The notes under the pieces were generated by a model. It was not told the DNA's origin. It did no database searches and saw nothing but the letters and a program-made list of their open reading frames with translations. From NCBI RefSeq assembly GCF_001280845.1, contig NZ_LGHP01000002.1:1-52386 (forward strand): 52,386 nucleotides of DNA. The letters are read 5' to 3'. A program made the translations under genes and the position numbers. Positions 25,036 to 33,574 of this stretch are shown here, piece after piece. This DNA is from Bacillus sp. FJAT-28004. GTDB taxonomy: Bacteria > Bacillota > Bacilli > Paenibacillales > Paenibacillaceae. The number at the start of each line of letters is the position of its first letter. The first letter of the stretch is position 1.

Positions 25036-27678
25036 ATGTCAGAAAATCAAACGACAACTGCAATGCCGACAACTTATGATCCTAAGGCAGCTGAGCAGAA
25101 ATGGTACGATTACTGGATGCAGGGAAAATTTTTCGAGGCAGGCAAACGACCGGACGCGCAGACGTATACGATTGTTATTCCGCCTCCTAACGTTACCGGA
25201 ATGCTGCATATCGGGCATGCGTTAGATTTTACCCTACAAGATATTTTAATTAGAACGAAGCGGATGCAAGGTTTCGACACGCTTTGGCTGCCAGGAACTG
25301 ACCATGCGGGCATCGCGACTCAGACAAGAGTTGAGCAGAAGCTGCGTGAGCAAGGAATTTCGCGCTACGACCTAGGTCGTGAAGCATTCCTAGAGAAAGT
25401 ATGGGAGTGGAAGGATGAGTACGCAAGTACGATTCGTGATCAATGGTCGAAGATGGGACTTTCCCTCGATTATTCGAGAGAGCGGTTCACTTTGGATGAA
25501 GGTCTCTCCAAGGCTGTACGCGAGGTTTTTGTTAAGCTCTATGATAAGGGCTTGATCTATCGCGGCAAAAAAATCATTAACTGGGACCCTACTGCTCGCA
25601 CAGCTCTTTCAGATATTGAGGTAGAGCATAAGGAAATCAATGGTCATCTGTATCACTTGAAATACCCGCTTAAGGACGGTTCAGGCTTTATAACGGTTGC
25701 AACGACACGTCCAGAGACGATGCTCGGCGATACAGCTGTAGCGGTTCATCCAGAGGATGATCGTTACAAGCACTTGATTGGACAAATGATCGTGCTTCCA
25801 GTAGTTGGACGCGAAATTCCGATTATTGCAGATGAGTATGTCGATAAGGAATTTGGTTCAGGTGCCGTAAAAATTACGCCTGCGCATGATCCAAATGACT
25901 TTGAAGTTGGCGAGCGTCACAGTCTGCCGCAGATCATTGTGATGGATGAGACAGGTACAATGAACGCTGAAGCTGGTCCTTATCAAGGTCTCGACCGTGC
26001 GGATTGCCGAAAACAGCTCGTTAAGGATTTGCAGGAGCAAGGGGTATGCGTGGAAATCGAAGATCATGTGCATCAAGTTGGTCACAGTGAGCGCAGCGGC
26101 GCCGTTGTTGAGCCATATTTGTCTACACAATGGTTCGTTGCTATGAAACCTCTAGCTGAGGCTGCAATCGCAGCTCAAAAGGCTGGAAAAGGTGTCAACT
26201 TCGTACCAGAGAGATTCGAGAAAATATATTTGCACTGGATCGAGAACGTACGCGATTGGTGTATTTCGAGGCAGCTATGGTGGGGTCACCGCATACCGGC
26301 TTGGTATGATGAGACGACAGGTGAAACACATGTCTCCCGTGAGAATATGGAAGGCGACCACCTTACCCAAGATAATGACGTGCTTGATACGTGGTTCAGC
26401 TCTGCATTATGGCCGTTCTCTACGCTAGGCTGGCCGGATGAAACGAATGACCTGAAACGTTATTACCCAACGGATGTACTCGTAACGGGTTATGACATCA
26501 TTTACTTCTGGGTATCCCGAATGATCTTCACAGCTCTTGAGTTTACAGAGCAATCTCCGTTTAAGGATGTGCTGATGCACGGGCTTGTTCGTGACTCCGA
26601 AGGACAAAAGATGTCCAAGTCGAAGGGCAATGGTGTCGATCCGCTTGAGGTTATCGAGAAATATGGCGCAGATGCTATGCGTTATATGATCTCGACAAGC
26701 AGCACGCCAGGACAGGATTTGCGTTTCCGCTGGGAGAAGGTTGAGCAATCGCGCAACTTTGCGAACAAGATTTGGAATGCATCACGCTTCGCGCTGATGA
26801 ATCTTGAAGGGGTTGAAGCAGCTGATATTGATATCACTGTTAAGCTTGGCACAGCGGATCGCTGGATTTTGCATCGCCTGAATGAAACGGTTCGTGATGT
26901 AACACGTCTAATCGACAGCTATGAGTTCGGTGAAACTGGACGTTTATTGTATAATTTCATTTGGGACGATCTTTGCGACTGGTATATTGAGTTCGCTAAG
27001 CTTAGTCTTTACAGCACGGATGAAGCAGCTAAAAAAGCTACGCAATCGGTACTTGCTTATGTGCTAGATCGTACACAGCGTCTTATTCACCCGTTCATGC
27101 CATATATCAGCGAAGAGATTTGGCAGCATCTGCCTCATGTCGGCGATACGATCACTTTGGCAGAATGGCCGGTTTATGATACTGCGCTTGAAGCGCCGGA
27201 CGCTGTGAAAGAGATGGAGCTCCTGATGGAGATGATCCGTTCAGTGCGCAATATCCGTGCAGAAGTAAATGTTCCGATGAGCAAAAAGATTGAAATGCTG
27301 ATTAAGCCTGCTAGTGAGGCAGAAGCTGCTATTATGTCCCGCAACGAAGAATTTATTAAACGTTTCTGCGGTACGTCAAGTCTGGAAACGGGCATGCACA
27401 TTAGCGCGCCGGACAAAGCAATGACTGCGATCCTAACTGGTGCTGAGATTTATTTGCCGCTTGCCGGTTTGATTGATATTTCACAGGAAATTGCTCGTTT
27501 GGAGAAGGAACATCAGCATTTGAATACCGAGGTAGAGCGGATTGAGAAGAAGCTCAGCAATGAAGGTTTTGTGGCAAAAGCGCCAGCCAAGGTAATTGAT
27601 GAAGAACGCGCCAAAATGAACGATTATGCAGACAAACGCGACAAGGTACTAGCTAGAATTGCGGAATTGCGCGGATAA
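25036..27678 (+). CDS. valS: Valyl-tRNA synthetase
   Basis: ValS charges tRNA-Val. From ATG 25036 it is 880 aa. The class I signatures are present: HIGH at residues 58-61 and KMSKS at 525-529. The editing domain and the C-terminal coiled coil (about 815-880) are also present. The frame extends to ATG 25021, but GGAGGAT (25023-25029) is placed for ATG 25036. Controlled by the T-box upstream. folC follows after 29 bp. Confidence 0.97.
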   Translation: MSENQTTTAMPTTYDPKAAEQKWYDYWMQGKFFEAGKRPDAQTYTIVIPPPNVTGMLHIGHALDFTLQDILIRTKRMQGFDTLWLPGTDHAGIATQTRVEQKLREQGISRYDLGREAFLEKVWEWKDEYASTIRDQWSKMGLSLDYSRERFTLDEGLSKAVREVFVKLYDKGLIYRGKKIINWDPTARTALSDIEVEHKEINGHLYHLKYPLKDGSGFITVATTRPETMLGDTAVAVHPEDDRYKHLIGQMIVLPVVGREIPIIADEYVDKEFGSGAVKITPAHDPNDFEVGERHSLPQIIVMDETGTMNAEAGPYQGLDRADCRKQLVKDLQEQGVCVEIEDHVHQVGHSERSGAVVEPYLSTQWFVAMKPLAEAAIAAQKAGKGVNFVPERFEKIYLHWIENVRDWCISRQLWWGHRIPAWYDETTGETHVSRENMEGDHLTQDNDVLDTWFSSALWPFSTLGWPDETNDLKRYYPTDVLVTGYDIIYFWVSRMIFTALEFTEQSPFKDVLMHGLVRDSEGQKMSKSKGNGVDPLEVIEKYGADAMRYMISTSSTPGQDLRFRWEKVEQSRNFANKIWNASRFALMNLEGVEAADIDITVKLGTADRWILHRLNETVRDVTRLIDSYEFGETGRLLYNFIWDDLCDWYIEFAKLSLYSTDEAAKKATQSVLAYVLDRTQRLIHPFMPYISEEIWQHLPHVGDTITLAEWPVYDTALEAPDAVKEMELLMEMIRSVRNIRAEVNVPMSKKIEMLIKPASEAEAAIMSRNEEFIKRFCGTSSLETGMHISAPDKAMTAILTGAEIYLPLAGLIDISQEIARLEKEHQHLNTEVERIEKKLSNEGFVAKAPAKVIDEERAKMNDYADKRDKVLARIAELRG

Positions 27679-27707
27679 CGCTGCAAAACGGAAGAAGGAC
27701 GATTAGA

Positions 27708-29093
27708 ATGACGGATCAACAAATAGAGCAGCGGCCAGCAGGGCCGCTGCAATCCTACCGGGAAGCGGTAGATTGGATTACTGGGCTTATTCCTTTTGGT
27801 ATTCGTCCAGGTCTTGAGCGGATCGAGCAATTGATGGAACGGTTAGATAATCCGCATCGCAGATTAAAGTTTATTCACATTGCGGGAACAAATGGCAAAG
27901 GGTCTACTTGTGCTTATTTGACCAGCGTTTTGCTGCGCGGCGGATATGATGTAGGCACATTTACATCACCGTATATAACGAAATTTACGAATCGGTTTCA
28001 ATATAACGGCATGGATATTGAAGAAGAGACGCTGCTTAGGCTTGCTAATGAGCTGAAACCTCATGTTGAGGATCTTGCTCAGACAGAGCTAGGCTCGCCT
28101 ACGATGTTTGAAGTATCTACGGCGCTTGCTATCCTATTTTATGCGAAAGTCACTTATCCCGATTATGTTGTGTGGGAGACTGGACTTGGCGGCAGACTTG
28201 ATGTGACTAATATCGTTCAACCGGTTGTTACCGTAATTACGAATATTGGACATGATCATATGGATAAGCTCGGTGATACGATTGCTGCTGTTGCGAGCGA
28301 GAAGGCTGGCATTATTAAAGCAGGAATACCGGTCATTAGCGCGGTTACTCAGCCAGAGGCAATTGAGGTTATTAAACAAGTGGCTGCCGACAAGAAAAGC
28401 ACGCTATACTTGTTAGGCGAACAGTTCCATGAAACGGCAATCTCGGTTCGTGAGAATGAGCAGACTTTCCGCTTCGAAAATTTGTTCCGCAGCATCGAGC
28501 CTTTAACAATAACGCTTAATGGAGCCCATCAACGGACGAATGCAGCGGTTGCTGTCATGACGCTTGAGGTGCTTCGTCAATATAATGCGCTAGTTGTAGA
28601 AGATGAAGTGTTATCAGAAGGATTGCAGACGGCTGCATGGCCGGGACGCCTTGAGATGGTTTCTGAGCAGCCTCGTATTTTGATTGATGGCGCACATAAT
28701 CCAGAAGGTGCGGAGTCACTCGTGGACGCTTTGAAAAATACTTACAAGTATGATCGTTTACATCTTATGATGGGTATGCTGGAGAATAAGAATCATCAGG
28801 ATGTTCTTAAGCATATACTACCAATAGTGGATACGCTTATTGTGACCGAGCCTGATTATCGAATGAAAAAAGATGCTCCTGCTTTGGCTGATTTGGTACG
28901 TGAAATGCGTCAGCAACAGCCAGATCAGTACGCTTTCGAGCTTGTAGTGGAACAGAACTGGCAAGCAGCATTACAAAAACTACAACAGTTAACCGGGGAA
29001 ACAGACCTTGGAGTCGTGACAGGCACGCTTTATTTAATTGCTGACGTTCGCTCCCGCATTTTGTATGACTCGGATTCTGAAAAAGGTTGGTGA
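27708..29093 (+). CDS. folC: Folylpolyglutamate synthase / dihydrofolate synthase
   Basis: FolC adds glutamate to dihydropteroate and to folates. The 461-aa product has the P-loop GTNGKGST at residues 60-67, the Mur-ligase-like centre (VWETGLGGRLD, TNIGHDHMD) and the C-terminal DGAHNPEG. GAAGGA precedes the ATG. It follows valS as in B. subtilis; murC starts 7 bp after its stop. Confidence 0.95.
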   Translation: MTDQQIEQRPAGPLQSYREAVDWITGLIPFGIRPGLERIEQLMERLDNPHRRLKFIHIAGTNGKGSTCAYLTSVLLRGGYDVGTFTSPYITKFTNRFQYNGMDIEEETLLRLANELKPHVEDLAQTELGSPTMFEVSTALAILFYAKVTYPDYVVWETGLGGRLDVTNIVQPVVTVITNIGHDHMDKLGDTIAAVASEKAGIIKAGIPVISAVTQPEAIEVIKQVAADKKSTLYLLGEQFHETAISVRENEQTFRFENLFRSIEPLTITLNGAHQRTNAAVAVMTLEVLRQYNALVVEDEVLSEGLQTAAWPGRLEMVSEQPRILIDGAHNPEGAESLVDALKNTYKYDRLHLMMGMLENKNHQDVLKHILPIVDTLIVTEPDYRMKKDAPALADLVREMRQQQPDQYAFELVVEQNWQAALQKLQQLTGETDLGVVTGTLYLIADVRSRILYDSDSEKGW

Positions 29094-29100
29094 ACCGTCT

Positions 29101-30495
29101 TTGAATACGGCAGAACACGTTCATTTCATCGGAATCGGCGGTTACGGAATGAGTGCCATTGCCCGCGTTATGCTGGAAATGGGCTATAAGGTGACCGGGT
29201 CCGATGTCGCACGTCAAGAATTAACAGAGAAGCTTGCAGCAAATGGTGCCAGCATTTATATCGGTCATCAGCCCGAGCATGTGAATGGAGCGGACTTGGT
29301 CGTATACTCCACGGCGCTTTCCAAGGATAATGTAGAGCGGAAAGCTGCAGAGGAGCTTAACATTCCTGTTTTGCACCGGTCGCAAATGCTGGCTAGATTG
29401 ATGAATGCAGGCAAAGGAATCGCGGTAGCCGGCGCACACGGCAAGACGACGACATCTTCAATGATCGCGCTTGTTATGGAATCTTGCGGTGCGGATCCAA
29501 CCTATATTATCGGTGGAGAAATCGTTAATGTAGGCACAAACGCAAAAGCGGGCAAAGGTGAATACGTCGTAGCGGAAGCGGATGAGAGTGACGGTTCATT
29601 CCTCCACTATCACCCTACGCTAGCTATCGTGACGAATATTGAGCCGGATCATCTTGAAAATTATGATGGTGATTTCGGTAAGCTGAAGGCTGCTTATGTG
29701 CAGTTTTTGCAACAGGTGAAAGCGGACGGCAAGGCAATTGTATGCGCGGATGACGAGACGGTTAACGAACTGATACCGCAAGTATATAAAGGCAATATTA
29801 ATTCATCGCAGCTAGTCACTTATGGCATTGACGGCGATGCAGACTATAAAGCTCAAAATGTCGTTCTCGGAGACCGGAAGGTAACCTTTACGATGACGCA
29901 TAAAGGGGCATTGCTTGGAGATGTGGAGCTATCAGTCCCAGGTCTTCATAATGTGTACAATGCAATGGCTACGGTTATTACATGTCTTGAAGCAGGCTTG
30001 TCCTTTGACAAGATTGCTGTTGCGATTCAGTCATTCAGAGGCGCAAAACGGCGCTTCCAGGTGCTTGGAGAAGTTAATGATATTTTGGTCATTGACGATT
30101 ATGCCCATCATCCGACGGAGATCAGAGCGACAATCAGTGCTGCAAAAGCAACAGGTAAGCGTATTATTGCCGTTTTTCAGCCACAGCGTTATACGCGGAC
30201 GTTTTTCTTATTCGAGCAATTCAGCCGTGCATTCCCTGAAGCTGATGAGGTAATCATTACCGATATATACTCGCCAGCAGGCGAGTTGCAAATCGAAGGA
30301 GTGACATCCCGCAAGCTGGTGGAGCTTATCAAAAGCAACAGCAACGCGAATTCCGAATATATTCCAACCAAAGAAGAAGTGCTTGCATACTTGACTGAGC
30401 GGGTCGCACCTGGCGATCTTGTTATCACAATGGGAGCAGGCGACATTTGGAAGGTAGCGGATTCGTTAGCCAAATCGTTGAAATCCAACCAGTAA
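29101..30495 (+). CDS. murC: UDP-N-acetylmuramate-L-alanine ligase
   Basis: MurC adds the first amino acid of the peptidoglycan stem peptide. From TTG 29101 the protein is 464 aa, starting with NTAEHVHFIGIGGYGMS, the family N-terminus. ATP-binding GAHGKTTT is at 111-118, and ADESDGSF and DDYAHHPTEI follow. The start is uncertain: the site GGTTGGTG (29085-29092) suits the TTG, while ATG 29065 and ATG 29038 would overlap folC. FolC and MurC belong to one ligase superfamily, but this looks like simple neighbourhood rather than a duplication. Confidence 0.93.
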   Translation: MNTAEHVHFIGIGGYGMSAIARVMLEMGYKVTGSDVARQELTEKLAANGASIYIGHQPEHVNGADLVVYSTALSKDNVERKAAEELNIPVLHRSQMLARLMNAGKGIAVAGAHGKTTTSSMIALVMESCGADPTYIIGGEIVNVGTNAKAGKGEYVVAEADESDGSFLHYHPTLAIVTNIEPDHLENYDGDFGKLKAAYVQFLQQVKADGKAIVCADDETVNELIPQVYKGNINSSQLVTYGIDGDADYKAQNVVLGDRKVTFTMTHKGALLGDVELSVPGLHNVYNAMATVITCLEAGLSFDKIAVAIQSFRGAKRRFQVLGEVNDILVIDDYAHHPTEIRATISAAKATGKRIIAVFQPQRYTRTFFLFEQFSRAFPEADEVIITDIYSPAGELQIEGVTSRKLVELIKSNSNANSEYIPTKEEVLAYLTERVAPGDLVITMGAGDIWKVADSLAKSLKSNQ

Positions 30496-30501
30496 GCATT
30501 T

Positions 30502-30540
30502 AATGCCCGGCGGTTCCATATTGGAATCATCGGGCATTTT
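30502..30540 (+). terminator. Terminator after murC
   Basis: AATGCCCG/CGGGCATT with an inner GGTTCC/GGAATC stem is followed by TTTTG. It ends the valS-folC-murC transcript. Confidence 0.85.
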
Positions 30541-30629
30541 GTATGATTATGAGGTTCTATGTGAAAAAGGATCTGCTGAAGCTCATATAAAATAAATTTA
30601 TCGATTATCGAATCGATTCAAACTTTCAA

Positions 30630-30745
30630 CTCACACAACTACCTAACTTACTGTTCTGTCCAACACGCACAATTACCCAACTATAACTACCTCAGCTCAC
30701 TCAACTACTTAATTTACTGTTTTGTCTAACACGCAAATTTCCCAA
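30630..30745 (+). repeat. Direct repeat of about 50 bp, two copies
   Basis: Positions 30630-30680 and 30696-30745 match at about 43 of 50 positions by eye; both contain CAACTAC, TTACTGTT and AACACGCA. A 15-bp spacer lies between them. The strand is pyrimidine- and A-rich with very few G. No coding sense is seen. Confidence 0.75.
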
Positions 30746-30874
30746 TCCCAACCCCAACCCCATCAGGTAATCCACTAAACTTACACGAAATAGTAAAAGT
30801 AACTATGACTATCAAAATTTGTTTAGGTGAGATGTTTTAAAACTTTGTGTGATGAATGGCTACGCCTTATTGAA

Positions 30875-31064
30875 CTACGTTGCAGAAAGTGCAATAGAAA
30901 CCTGACATGGCGCACCGGATTAGGAGCTACGTTGCAGAAATGCAGTAGAAAAGGCCTTCAGATTGGAAAACGAGGCTGGATGGGGTGAATCTATTGTAAA
31001 AACTGCAACGTAGGCGAGTAGGTAGCGGTGAGAGTTGGATTCTATTGCAGAAACTACAACGTAA
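30875..31064 (+). repeat. 190-bp composite palindrome element, copy II
   Basis: Palindromes lie at 30875-30900, 30927-30951, 30989-31013 and 31040-31064, ordered ++--, with start distances 52, 62 and 51 bp. Each has a core such as TTGCAG...TGCAA. The outer pair forms a terminal inverted repeat of about 25 bp (CTACGTTGCAG...AATAGAA against TTCTATTGCAG...CAACGTAA). The whole aligns with the reverse complement of 6383-6570, spacers included. Confidence 0.8.
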
Positions 31065-31072
31065 TAAACAAG

Positions 31073-31271
31073 TTACTGTTAGAAGATTCTTTAGCGTTTA
31101 CATGAGATACAGATTTGGGAGCAACGCGACAAAAATGAAACAGTATTGGTCTTAAACAGAAATATGAGGTTCAAGTGAGTAGTAATTCTACTGTATTAAC
31201 ACAGCGGAGCCTAGACGTATCTGAATAGGCAGTGGTACGAAAGTGAATCTATCGCAGGAACTACAACTTAA
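31073..31271 (+). repeat. 190-bp composite palindrome element, decayed copy III
   Basis: This follows copy II in tandem. Diverged palindromes are seen near 31120-31147 (+), 31187-31209 (-) and 31247-31271 (-); the first + palindrome is barely recognisable. Spacer words match copy II in order: CATG...GATT...GGAG, then GAGG...GTGA, then TAGG.AG.GGT. Age and decay are inferred from the larger divergence. Confidence 0.55.
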
Positions 31272-31349
31272 CAGAGCGCCAGATCCCTCCATACAAACTC
31301 TAACTACTCACCATGCTCGGCCCGAACTTATACTAACTAGGATTTAGAA

Positions 31350-31697
31350 GCCTCCAGCGGGTCCCAGAGGGATGGAACGCTCCCACGCCACATGAGCTTA
31401 TGAAAGCCAGTTACGGACAATCATTAGCCCAATGGCGGGTGCCAGAGAGTGTGCAACTAGGCTTAAGGTGGCTTTCAGCATGTCCCAGAGGGACGGAGCT
31501 CTCCCACGCCACTGAGCTTATGAAATCCAGTTACGGACAGTCATTAGCCCAATGGAGGGTGCCAGAGGGTGCACTAGGTTAAAGAGGCTTCCAGCGGGTC
31601 CCAGAGGGACGGAGCGCTCCCACGCCACATGAGCTTATGAACGTCTGTTACGGGCACTCGTTAGTCCAATTGTGGGTGTCCAGAGGGTGCAACCCTT
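31350..31697 (+). repeat. Three tandem copies of a unit of about 118 bp
   Basis: Copies begin at 31350, 31471 and 31587 (periods 121 and 116). Each starts GCYTYCAGC..GTCCCAGAGGG and contains CTCCCACGCCAC and TGAGCTTATGAA, then GTTACGG and a GGGTG.CCAGAG end. The third copy is more diverged in its second half. At the start of each copy GGAGCGCTCC or a variant forms a short palindrome. Small indels break any shared reading frame, so the repeat is not coding. Confidence 0.85.
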
Positions 31698-31701
31698 GGG
31701 G

Positions 31702-31721
31702 CCCTCCCTTGGAAGGGAGGG
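31702..31721. repeat. GC-rich perfect hairpin
   Basis: CCCTCCCTT and AAGGGAGGG form a perfect 9-bp stem around GG. It is followed by TTTGGGTGGG, not by a T-run long enough for a terminator. It closes the third 118-bp unit and may belong to it. Confidence 0.7.
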
Positions 31722-31830
31722 TTTGGGTGGGTTCGAAAAGCATTTAAATCTATTTAAAGGTAGCCCCGGTCTAAATCTCTTAAATGTCTCATAGATTAAT
31801 ACTAGATGAAAGGGACAAGGAGTGGATGAA

Positions 31831-33252
31831 ATGACTCAGAAAAATCGTATTACTTATCGTTTTGACCGTAATGGCAATGGACAGTCCGTTAACGAAGAAA
31901 GCCGCAACGATGACAACCAGCAAGAGGCTCACGATAGTAAAGCAGCTTCCTCTATTAACCCAAGCAACAATTCGAATAAGACGGTTTCAAAGAAAGTTGT
32001 TCCCCTATATCCATCTACAGAACAGCATTCGGTCAGCGAAATCAGTCCGTGGAACAGTCCGTTCCAAGAGGATATTGGCGCATTGGAGCAGCTTATTAGA
32101 GATGCTGATTCTAAGCCGGTATCAACGCCAAAGCCGGCTCGGCCCAATCCCCCAAAAGAAAAGAAAAAAACGGCCAAACGAGCAGAGATGGATTATCCGT
32201 ATGAGCAGATTGAGAATCAAAAGCCACACAATGAAAATTATATGGATAGGGATTACGTGCAGGAGCCGCATCAAGCATATGAGGATGAGTTCGTAGATGA
32301 CGAGATCAGTATAAAAAAAGTTCATTATGCTCGAACGAAGCGTAAGGCGGGAGCGCCATCTTGGTTTAATGTGTTTTTGTCTGTGACAGCTGCGCTCGCT
32401 ACTGGAGCGCTGTTTGGTTATTTATTGTTGTCATTATTTACGGGTGCAAGCATATGGCCTGGAGGCAATGGTGATAAGCCGGATTCACTGCCGGTGATCG
32501 GGGACTCTATCAAAGGGGAAACAGGTAAAGAGCCTATAGTAAGTGAAAATGCGGGCGAGCAGGAAGTGGGACTTGAAAACAAAAACGATCCTGTTGCAAA
32601 ACCGGATCCAAATATCGCGATGGCTGCACTTAAGGGGCTGGATCGTTCTTATTTCATGCTTCAATTCGGAGTCTTTAGCAATACTGAGGGCAGGGATGCG
32701 GCTATGGCACAATTGGCCCTTAAGGGGCTTGCTGGAGCCGCAATGACGAGTGCTTCCGATTATCGCGTATATGTGGGAATGGGCAGTGATCGCAAAGAGG
32801 CTCAGGTCATTCGAAATATGATGCCGGAAACAGATCTTTATATTAAGGAAGTAAATATAGTAAATCCAGGAAAAATACCGTTTAAAGGCGATCAAAAGGT
32901 GGCTCAAACCTTCTTCGATCAAACGGCTGCACTCGTCCAAATGTTGGATGATTTAACAATAGCTCAGCTTGAACAGCCTACATTATCACCACTGAGCGAT
33001 GTTGCAGCAGATTCATGGAAAGCCGAGCATCAAAAATGGACAGAAAACGCAGAAACGCTGCGAATAGGTATAGTGGATGCGGATGGTAAGTCGTATCTGG
33101 ATAAGCTCATTCAAGCGATGAATACGGCAGCCAAAACGATGATCGAGTACGATAAAAAGCCTTCTCAAGCACATTTATGGACGACTCAAGCGGAAGTAAT
33201 GAAAGTGATTATTACGCAAAAAGAATGGTTTGAGAAGATCAGTGCATTGTAA
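31831..33252 (+). CDS. SpoIIB-like SPOR-domain membrane protein
   Basis: The 473-aa product has a charged, disordered N-terminal half (about 1-175), one membrane segment at about 178-205, and an outer SPOR-like domain at about 272-350 (YFMLQFGVFSN, YRVYVGMG). A helical C-terminal region of about 120 residues follows. SPOR domains bind denuded peptidoglycan at division septa. B. subtilis spoIIB, which helps septal wall dissolution at engulfment, encodes a shorter SPOR protein at this same place before maf. AAGGAG (31817-31822) fits ATG 31831 better than GTG 31822. Confidence 0.78.
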   Translation: MTQKNRITYRFDRNGNGQSVNEESRNDDNQQEAHDSKAASSINPSNNSNKTVSKKVVPLYPSTEQHSVSEISPWNSPFQEDIGALEQLIRDADSKPVSTPKPARPNPPKEKKKTAKRAEMDYPYEQIENQKPHNENYMDRDYVQEPHQAYEDEFVDDEISIKKVHYARTKRKAGAPSWFNVFLSVTAALATGALFGYLLLSLFTGASIWPGGNGDKPDSLPVIGDSIKGETGKEPIVSENAGEQEVGLENKNDPVAKPDPNIAMAALKGLDRSYFMLQFGVFSNTEGRDAAMAQLALKGLAGAAMTSASDYRVYVGMGSDRKEAQVIRNMMPETDLYIKEVNIVNPGKIPFKGDQKVAQTFFDQTAALVQMLDDLTIAQLEQPTLSPLSDVAADSWKAEHQKWTENAETLRIGIVDADGKSYLDKLIQAMNTAAKTMIEYDKKPSQAHLWTTQAEVMKVIITQKEWFEKISAL

Positions 33253-33275
33253 ACGAATAGGTTCATGCGTATAAT
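33247..33275 (+). promoter_or_regulatory. Promoter before the DUF4321-maf-radC group
   Basis: TTGTAA (33247-33252) and TATAAT (33270-33275) are separated by 17 bp. The -35 overlaps the stop of the spoIIB-like gene. Confidence 0.6.
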
Positions 33276-33313
33276 AGTCTTAGGTGTCAATTCATGACGA
33301 GAGGCGTTGAAAG

Positions 33314-33556
33314 ATGAAGAAAAACGGCTGGATTCTTCTCATTTTTATCATACTTGGCTTGTTAGCCGGTGCTCTAGTAGCACGATGGCTGGCTCCAGTT
33401 CCCGGCATCTCTTTTTTGACGAACCCGATCGAAACATCATGGTCACCTGCTGTGGATCTATATGTGCTTAGTTTCAACTTATCGCTGCATCTTCAATTCA
33501 GCATGATTAGCTTAATTGGAGCCGTTATTGCGATCTGGTTGTACCGCAAAATGTAG
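33314..33556 (+). CDS. Small membrane protein, DUF4321-like
   Basis: The 80-aa product has two hydrophobic segments, about residues 5-26 and 58-77, with a short loop between them. The pattern and the position directly before maf match the DUF4321 family of Firmicutes, from memory. Its role is unknown. GAGAGGCG lies before the ATG. maf follows after 18 bp. Confidence 0.75.
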   Translation: MKKNGWILLIFIILGLLAGALVARWLAPVPGISFLTNPIETSWSPAVDLYVLSFNLSLHLQFSMISLIGAVIAIWLYRKM

Positions 33557-33574
33557 AGAATCGGATATTGACGC

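Larger units (their letters stand above)
30541..31830. other. Gene-less, repeat-filled gap between murC and the spoIIB-like gene
   Basis: No supported gene is seen on either strand over about 1.3 kb. In order: a palindrome GAATCGATTC, two direct repeats of about 50 bp (30630-30745), two tandem copies of the 190-bp palindrome element (30875-31271), three tandem copies of a 118-bp unit (31350-31697), a GC-rich hairpin (31702-31721), then about 110 bp of AT-rich sequence before the next gene. The short open frame at 31400-31582 lies wholly within the 118-bp repeats and is not a gene. Confidence 0.8.

Noticed and set aside
31400..31582. Short + strand open frame with an internal repeat
   Set aside because: It lies inside the 118-bp tandem units; indels between units break the frame and no ribosome-binding site is present.
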